From NCBI GenBank assembly GCA_026985495.1, contig JALSQJ010000013.1, forward strand, positions 1-20,213: a DNA stretch of 20,213 nucleotides, in the 5' to 3' direction. A program made the translations under genes and the position numbers. Every line of letters starts with the position of its first letter. Positions within the stretch are counted from its first letter, which is position 1. Origin of the DNA: Campylobacteraceae bacterium (GTDB taxonomy: Bacteria > Campylobacterota > Campylobacteria > Campylobacterales > Sulfurovaceae). Positions 16,111-20,213 of this stretch are shown in pieces. The notes beneath the pieces are model-generated. The model had not been told where the DNA came from, did no database searches, and saw only the letters and a program-made list of their open reading frames with translations.

Positions 16111-16536
16111 TTATTTTATAAGCGACAAAAGACAGAGTGGATTTAGTTGGCACTCACTTAAAAGATGCTGTTCAAAGTTTGATGAAAGGCTTATTTTATG
16201 GCTTTTTAATCTCTCTTTAATAAATATTATTTGAGTTCTACCTTTTTTTAAATAGATAGCCCCAATACTATTTTTATTACTTCTCAATGCTTTATAAGAG
16301 TTTACAATAGTCATTTTATTACTATTCTTCTTATCACTAAAAAGTATAATATCAGCATCTTCCATTGATGTAAAATGTAATTTTCCAGTTAAAGCTATCT
16401 GCCTATTTGCATTGTAAAATTTAAGTTCTTTAGCTGATTTAAGTTGAGTTAACATATTGTTAACTTTAATTATATTTAAGCCTGAAAATGCAAAAATAGG
16501 TATAAAAAGCAGGAAAATTAATATCTTTTTCATCAT
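16111..16536 (-). CDS. Small exported protein, possibly a diverged YfiR-like (DUF4154) periplasmic partner
   Basis: The frame is open up to 16575, but AAGGA at 16541-16545 points to the tandem ATG at 16536/16533 as the real start, giving 141 or 140 residues with a signal peptide (about 17 residues, ending IFAFS). The mature protein is about 120 residues. Its second half, DADIILFSDK followed by SIGAIYLKKGRTQIIFIKE and KISLSSNFEQHL, follows the order of the YfiR family (buried strand, Gly-Ile turn, strand, then I-S-S and a Leu helix). Two cysteines near the C-terminus, five residues apart, could form a disulfide. The usual YfiR is longer (about 190), so this is a short or diverged member at best. 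The gene lies upstream of the GGDEF-EAL gene on the same strand, as YfiR lies beside YfiN. The function is inference; the export signal is seen. Confidence 0.6.
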   Translation of the reverse strand: MMKKILIFLLFIPIFAFSGLNIIKVNNMLTQLKSAKELKFYNANRQIALTGKLHFTSMEDADIILFSDKKNSNKMTIVNSYKALRSNKNSIGAIYLKKGRTQIIFIKERLKSHKISLSSNFEQHLLSECQLNPLCLLSLIK

Positions 16537-16644
16537 ATAATCCTTATCTATTAAAATAATACAATAAAATATCAAAAAACAATATAAAATAATTTTATTA
16601 GATTTTTAAACAAAGTTTATATCAATATTAAAATGAGATATTTT

Positions 16645-16653
16645 TGCTATAAT
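16645..16653 (+). promoter_or_regulatory. Extended -10 promoter of trpS
   Basis: TGCTATAAT preceded by a T-run, 29 bp upstream of the trpS ATG at 16683. Transcription should start near 16660, giving a short leader with an AAAGGGA ribosome site. No trp leader peptide or attenuator is seen. Confidence 0.65.
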
Positions 16654-16682
16654 TCAATCATTAATATTTAAAGGGACTATTT

Positions 16683-17648
16683 ATGCGTATATTAACAGGA
16701 ATCCAAGCCTCTGGAAAGCTTCATATTGGAAACTATTTTGGAGCAATGAAACCGATGATTGAGCTTCAAGAGAAGGCAGAGCTTTTTACATTTATTGCCA
16801 ACTATCATTCACTCACTACATCAAAAGATGCTAATCTTTTAAGAGAGCTTACTTTTGATGCAGCTATAGACTACCTCTCTTTAGGTATTGACCCAGAAAA
16901 AACAACCTTTTGGGTACAAAGTGATGCACCTCAAGTTTTAGAACTCTACTGGATACTCTCTAAATTTACACCAATGGGACTACTAGAGAGAGCCCACTCA
17001 TATAAAGATAAAGTAGCTAAAGGGATAGGTGCTAACCATGCTCTATTCTCTTACCCTGTACTTATGGCAGCAGATATTCTACTTCTTGATACCCAAAAAG
17101 TACCTGTAGGAAAAGACCAAATTCAACATGTTGAGATTACAAGAGATATTGCAACCAAGTTTAATAACGAATATGGAGAGATTTTCACCCTACCAGAGTA
17201 TGTAGTAAATGAAGAGGTAGCTACCATTCCAGGGATAGATGGTCAAAAGATGAGTAAATCTTACAAAAATGCTATTGATATTTTTATAGAGACAGAGAAG
17301 AAACTACAAAAGAGATGTAATAAGATTATTAGCTCCTCTACTCCATTAGGAGAGCCTCTTGAGTATAAGGAGTGTAATATTTATAATATAGCTTCCCTAT
17401 TTTTAGATGAAGATAGGAAATTAGAACTTCAACAACGTTATAAAAGTGGTCAAGAGGGTTACGGTCACTTTAAAAAGTACCTAAAAGAGCTTATTTGGGA
17501 AGAGTTTGCAGAGGCGAGAGAGAAGCGTGAAATGTATATGGCAAATCCTAATCTTGTAAAAGACATTTTAAGTGATGGTGCTAATAAAATTAGGAAAATA
17601 GCTGATGAGAAGATGAAAATAGTTAGAGATGCTGTTGGTATTTTATAA
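16683..17648 (+). CDS. trpS: Tryptophanyl-tRNA synthetase
   Basis: Charges tRNA-Trp with tryptophan in the cytoplasm using ATP. The 321-residue class I synthetase has the HIGH-like motif HIGN (14-17, in ASGKLHIGNYFGA) and the KMSKS loop (189-193, in GQKMSKSYKN). The segment PVLMAADILLLDTQKVPVGKDQIQHVEITRDIA is the usual tryptophan and ATP-binding core. The length is normal for bacterial TrpS (320-350). The start is set by AAAGGGA upstream. It is a single-gene transcript with its own promoter, and its stop overlaps the murI stop by 6 bp in the convergent direction. Confidence 0.97.
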   Translation: MRILTGIQASGKLHIGNYFGAMKPMIELQEKAELFTFIANYHSLTTSKDANLLRELTFDAAIDYLSLGIDPEKTTFWVQSDAPQVLELYWILSKFTPMGLLERAHSYKDKVAKGIGANHALFSYPVLMAADILLLDTQKVPVGKDQIQHVEITRDIATKFNNEYGEIFTLPEYVVNEEVATIPGIDGQKMSKSYKNAIDIFIETEKKLQKRCNKIISSSTPLGEPLEYKECNIYNIASLFLDEDRKLELQQRYKSGQEGYGHFKKYLKELIWEEFAEAREKREMYMANPNLVKDILSDGANKIRKIADEKMKIVRDAVGIL

Positions 17649-18380
17649 CCACTTATTGGCTATTTTCCGTAATCCTGCTACATTATCTGATGCAAAAATC
17701 TTTAATGTAGCTTTTTTGTCTCTCTCTTTTAACTTATAATTTTTCTCTAAATACTCCACAATAGCATCACCAGAGTGGATAAGCAAAGGGGTGTTATTAA
17801 AATAATTTAATAGAGATTTTCCAATAAGTGGGAAATGGGTACACCCTAAAATAATTGCTTTGGGTGTCGATAGTGTTGAGAAGTAATAATTCATAGTTGC
17901 TTCAACAATTTGACCATTAAAAATACCCTCCTCTACCAATGGTACAAATAGACCTGTTTGCAATGAAGTGATATTGGTATATCCTAATTTTTTGAAGGCA
18001 CTCTCATATCTACCTGAACGAATAGTAGCTCTTGTTGCTATAATTAAAATATTATCCTCTTTTTTTAAAGTACTATTTTTTAATGCTAATACCCCAGGTT
18101 CAATAACCCCTAAAATAGGATAACTACTCTGTTTGTTCATCTCATCTAACGCATATGCTGAAACGGTATTACATGCTGTAATAAGAAGGTCAATATCGAA
18201 GTTATTAAAAAACTCTAACGCTTCAAGAGAGTAACGGATAATTGTATTTTTATCTTTAGTACCATAAGGAACACGAGCTGTATCCCCATAGTAGATAATC
18301 TCTTCAAAAAAGTTATGAGTAAGAAGAGATTTTACAACGCTTAAGCCTCCTGCTCCTGAATCAAATACGCCTATTTTCAT
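17643..18380 (-). CDS. murI: Glutamate racemase
   Basis: Makes D-glutamate for peptidoglycan by a cofactor-free two-base mechanism. The 245-residue protein shows FDSGAGGLSV (6-15), YGDTARVPYG (31-40), the first catalytic Cys70 in ITACNTVSA, and the second, Cys180, in LGCTHFPL with His182. Both halves of the pseudo-symmetric fold are complete and the length is normal (about 250). It lies 35 bp downstream of rho on the same strand; rho next to murI is also seen in Helicobacter pylori. The gap holds a 20-bp palindrome but no clear promoter, so murI is probably read through from rho. Confidence 0.96.
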   Translation of the reverse strand: MKIGVFDSGAGGLSVVKSLLTHNFFEEIIYYGDTARVPYGTKDKNTIIRYSLEALEFFNNFDIDLLITACNTVSAYALDEMNKQSSYPILGVIEPGVLALKNSTLKKEDNILIIATRATIRSGRYESAFKKLGYTNITSLQTGLFVPLVEEGIFNGQIVEATMNYYFSTLSTPKAIILGCTHFPLIGKSLLNYFNNTPLLIHSGDAIVEYLEKNYKLKERDKKATLKIFASDNVAGLRKIANKWL

Positions 18381-18396
18381 CTATGAATCTATTTTT

Positions 18397-18416
18397 GGGT
18401 GCAATGAATTGCACCC
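18397..18416. repeat. REP-like perfect palindrome between rho and murI
   Basis: A perfect 8-bp inverted repeat with a 4-nt loop; the minus strand reads GGGTGCAATTCATTGCACCC and is preceded by TA. Its first base is the G of the TAG stop codon of rho. It is not followed by a T-run on either strand, so it is not a standard terminator. The sequence, with TAGGGTGC leading into GCACCC, resembles short REP palindromes spread by RAYT transposases in other bacteria; I infer this from memory of such repeats. Only one copy is in the window. Confidence 0.55.
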
Positions 18417-19738
18417 TACTCATTCATCATCGCTAAGAACTCTTCATTGCTCTTAGTTTTGTTCATTTTAGAGAATAGAAACTTTAACCCCTCAACATCT
18501 TCCATATTTTGCATCGCATTTCTAATTGCCCATACTTTTCTAAGATCTTCCTCATTTACCATAAGCTCTTCTTTTCGTGTACCAGACTTTGTAACATCAA
18601 TTGCAGGATAGATTCTTCTCTCTGAGACATAACGGTTTAAGACAACTTCAGAGTTTCCTGTACCTTTAAACTCTTCAAAGATTACCTCATCCATTCTACT
18701 TCCTGTATCAATAAGAGCTGTAGCAATAATAGTTAAACTTCCACCCTCCTCAATGTTTCTAGCTGCACCAAAGAAACGTTTTGGTTTATGCAGAGCATTG
18801 GCATCTACCCCACCAGATAGAACTTTTCCTGAACTTGGAGTTACAGTATTGTAAGCACGAGCCAATCTAGTAATAGAGTCAAGCAAAATAATGACATCTT
18901 TTCCACTCTCTACGCGTCTTTTTGCTTTTTCAATGACCATTTCAGCAGTTCTAACATGATTTTGAGCAGGTAGATCAAAAGTTGAAGAGTAAACCTCTGC
19001 TTTTACAGAACGTTGCATATCTGTTACCTCTTCTGGTCTCTCATCAACCAAAAGAACCATAAGTGATGCATCTGGGTTATTGTAGGTAATTCCATGAGCC
19101 AACTCTTTAAGAAGCTCTGTTTTACCAGTTCTAGGAGGTGCTACAATTAAAGCACGTTGTCCCTTTCCAATAGGACAAAATAAATCCAGCACTCTTCCTG
19201 TCAATTTAGAAGGGTTGTACTCAAGTTTGAGTTGTTCTAAAGCGTAAAGTGGAGTTAAGTTATCAAACAGAGGTCTCTTTTTAGACTCTTCTGGTGGCAA
19301 GTAGTTAATCGCTTCAATTTTAAGTAGAGCATAATATTTCTCTTGATCTTTAGGTTGTCTAACTTGACCTGTTACAACATCACCATTTCTAAGAGCAAAA
19401 CGTTTAATCTGTGTACCACTTACATAGGTATCATTTTGAGAGTTAGCAAAGTTACCATCTTCACTTCTAAGGAAACCATAACCATCATTCATCACCTCTA
19501 AAATACCTGTAAATAAGATGAACCCACCCTGTTTTACTTGTGACTTTAAAATTTCAAAAATGAGATCTTTCCGTTTATACTCATTTGGATTTTCTACTTT
19601 TACTTTTAGAGCTATATCGACTAATTTCTCTAAAGGTTTCTGTTGAAGGTCTTCCACTTTATATCCATTTACTGGTACATGTGTTCTTTGATTATTTTTC
19701 TTATTGTTGTGATTTCTTTTTGATTGTTGTTCGCTCAT
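18416..19738 (-). CDS. rho: Transcription termination factor Rho
   Basis: A hexameric RNA helicase that ends transcription at rut sites. The 440 residues start with a basic, Asn/Lys/Gln-rich head (1-20), then the helical N-terminal domain, the OB-fold RNA-binding domain with NDGYGFLRS (84-92), and the ATPase core: Walker [10 protein letters not shown] (200-208, with R-T where E. coli has K-A), [10 protein letters not shown] (231-240), Walker B ILLDSITR (284-291), and the Q-loop region [17 protein letters not shown]. The basic low-complexity head is common in Campylobacterota Rho. The C-terminus ends MMNE at a TAG whose G is the first base of the palindrome at 18397-18416, so the end may have been trimmed by a few residues. 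A strong AGAGGA site precedes the ATG. Confidence 0.97.
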   Translation of the reverse strand: MSEQQSKRNHNNKKNNQRTHVPVNGYKVEDLQQKPLEKLVDIALKVKVENPNEYKRKDLIFEILKSQVKQGGFILFTGILEVMNDGYGFLRSEDGNFANSQNDTYVSGTQIKRFALRNGDVVTGQVRQPKDQEKYYALLKIEAINYLPPEESKKRPLFDNLTPLYALEQLKLEYNPSKLTGRVLDLFCPIGKGQRALIVAPPRTGKTELLKELAHGITYNNPDASLMVLLVDERPEEVTDMQRSVKAEVYSSTFDLPAQNHVRTAEMVIEKAKRRVESGKDVIILLDSITRLARAYNTVTPSSGKVLSGGVDANALHKPKRFFGAARNIEEGGSLTIIATALIDTGSRMDEVIFEEFKGTGNSEVVLNRYVSERRIYPAIDVTKSGTRKEELMVNEEDLRKVWAIRNAMQNMEDVEGLKFLFSKMNKTKSNEEFLAMMNE

Positions 19739-19787
19739 AGGTCCTCTTGAAAGCTATATGGAGATTTTAGTTATCTGTAGTTTTGCT

Positions 19788-19793
19788 ATTATA
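19788..19793 (-). promoter_or_regulatory. Candidate -10 promoter of rho
   Basis: The minus strand reads TATAAT within GATTATAATAGC, 49 bp upstream of the rho ATG, in a 93-bp gap. The leader would be about 40 nt. No autoregulatory structure could be recognised. Confidence 0.5.
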
Positions 19794-19831
19794 ATCAACT
19801 TTTTGTTAATTTACCTTATGTTTTCCCTAAA

Positions 19832-20213
19832 TTAGGTAAAAATAGCCATATATAATAGAGGTATGTAGAGTAAAAGAGAGGAAAACTTTAGAGAGCTTGT
19901 CATTTTTAACCCCATCATCTGTTGCAACTCTGCATCCATCTCTTCTATTATATAGCGTTGCCGAATTATCTCTATCTTAAAAAATAGGTCAAATGTTTTT
20001 AAAACCAAAATGGTAATACCAAAAAAATTAAAAGCGTTAAAGTATAGTAACACCCCAACAACAAAGTAGAGCGTAGGGTGAATAATAAAAAATAGAAATA
20101 TCGATTGACGATAGTATCCATAAAGCTTCTCTATCATCTCCTCTAGCGTATTGGCACTCTGAATATAGATTTCAAAGAGTTCCAAAAGCAACATTGCAAA
20201 AAGTATCTGTCCA
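19832..20213 (-). CDS. Small membrane protein of unknown function, probably incomplete at right edge
   Basis: The frame has a stop at 19832-19834 and stays open to the window edge. The first Met within the window (20194) would give 120 residues, but no ribosome site precedes it and the frame continues upstream without a stop, so the true start is probably outside. From that Met, hydrophobic segments lie at about 31-52, 57-73 and 103-119, with a charged helix (about 74-95, KIEIIRQRYIIEEMDAELQQ) between the second and third. The N-terminal part, LLLELFEIYIQSANTLEEM, is amphipathic. I do not recognise the family. It is upstream of rho on the same strand, separated by a gap that carries a candidate rho promoter. 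Confidence 0.6.
   Translation of the reverse strand, partial: GQILFAMLLLELFEIYIQSANTLEEMIEKLYGYYRQSIFLFFIIHPTLYFVVGVLLYFNAFNFFGITILVLKTFDLFFKIEIIRQRYIIEEMDAELQQMMGLKMTSSLKFSSLLLYIPLLYMAIFT

Noticed and set aside
16537..16575. Longer start (ATG at 16575) for the small exported protein
   Set aside because: The extra 13 residues place a non-typical hydrophobic stretch before the signal peptide, and the AAGGA site fits the tandem ATG at 16536/16533.
16562..16682. A trp attenuator or leader peptide upstream of trpS
   Set aside because: No Trp-rich short frame or competing hairpins are seen; only a promoter and a ribosome site.
19810..19840. Inverted repeat TTTACCT / AGGTAAA at the end of the right-edge membrane gene as a terminator
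   Set aside because: Only 7 bp of weak stem with a 17-nt loop and no T-run on the minus strand; not convincing.
1..20213. CRISPR array, tRNA or rRNA genes, insertion sequences or phage genes
   Set aside because: No regularly spaced repeats, cloverleaf-like segments, rRNA signatures, transposase-like proteins or terminal inverted repeats were found on either strand.

Overview
The window is a dense, low-GC chromosomal segment of a Gram-negative bacterium that I place in Campylobacterota (epsilonproteobacteria), probably near Sulfurovum. Four things support this: the gene orders bamD-lon, kdsA-ribH-nusB and rho-murI, which are also found in Campylobacter or Helicobacter; a futalosine-type menaquinone gene (mqnC); a Csd3/Pgp3-like peptidoglycan peptidase; and a fliW gene missing from its usual slot, as expected in a lineage without flagella. 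The placement is inference from gene content and order; I could not run a search.

Layout. 1-125 is the 5' end of an unknown exported protein (minus strand). 224-970 is proC (minus). 1072-4173 holds bamD and lon (plus), 12 bp apart. 4182-9262 is a six-gene minus-strand run in the order DMT permease, kdsA, ribH, nusB, mqnC, M16 peptidase homologue. 9367-10581 is an M23 endopeptidase (plus), meeting a DUF3108 envelope protein (10583-11323, minus). 11457-14138 holds an MscS-type channel and der (plus). 14135-16536 holds a membrane GGDEF-EAL protein and, upstream of it on the same strand, a small exported protein (minus). 16683-17648 is trpS (plus), meeting murI (17643-18380) and rho (18416-19738) on the minus strand. 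19832 to the right edge is a small membrane protein (minus), probably incomplete.

Most genes are housekeeping: proline synthesis, outer-membrane assembly (BamD), proteolysis (Lon), LPS Kdo (KdsA), riboflavin (RibH), transcription (NusB, Rho), menaquinone (MqnC), cell wall (M23, MurI), ribosome assembly (Der) and tRNA charging (TrpS). The only clear signalling genes are the GGDEF-EAL protein and its small exported neighbour, which I suggest is a diverged YfiR-like partner. No tRNA, rRNA, CRISPR array, insertion sequence or phage gene was seen.

No gap exceeds 133 bp, so no gene-free stretch over 300 bases exists. All four convergent junctions overlap or lie within 8 bp, leaving almost no room for ordinary terminators. 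Several promoters share an extended -10 core, TGCTATAAT. A perfect 20-bp REP-like palindrome sits exactly at the rho stop codon.
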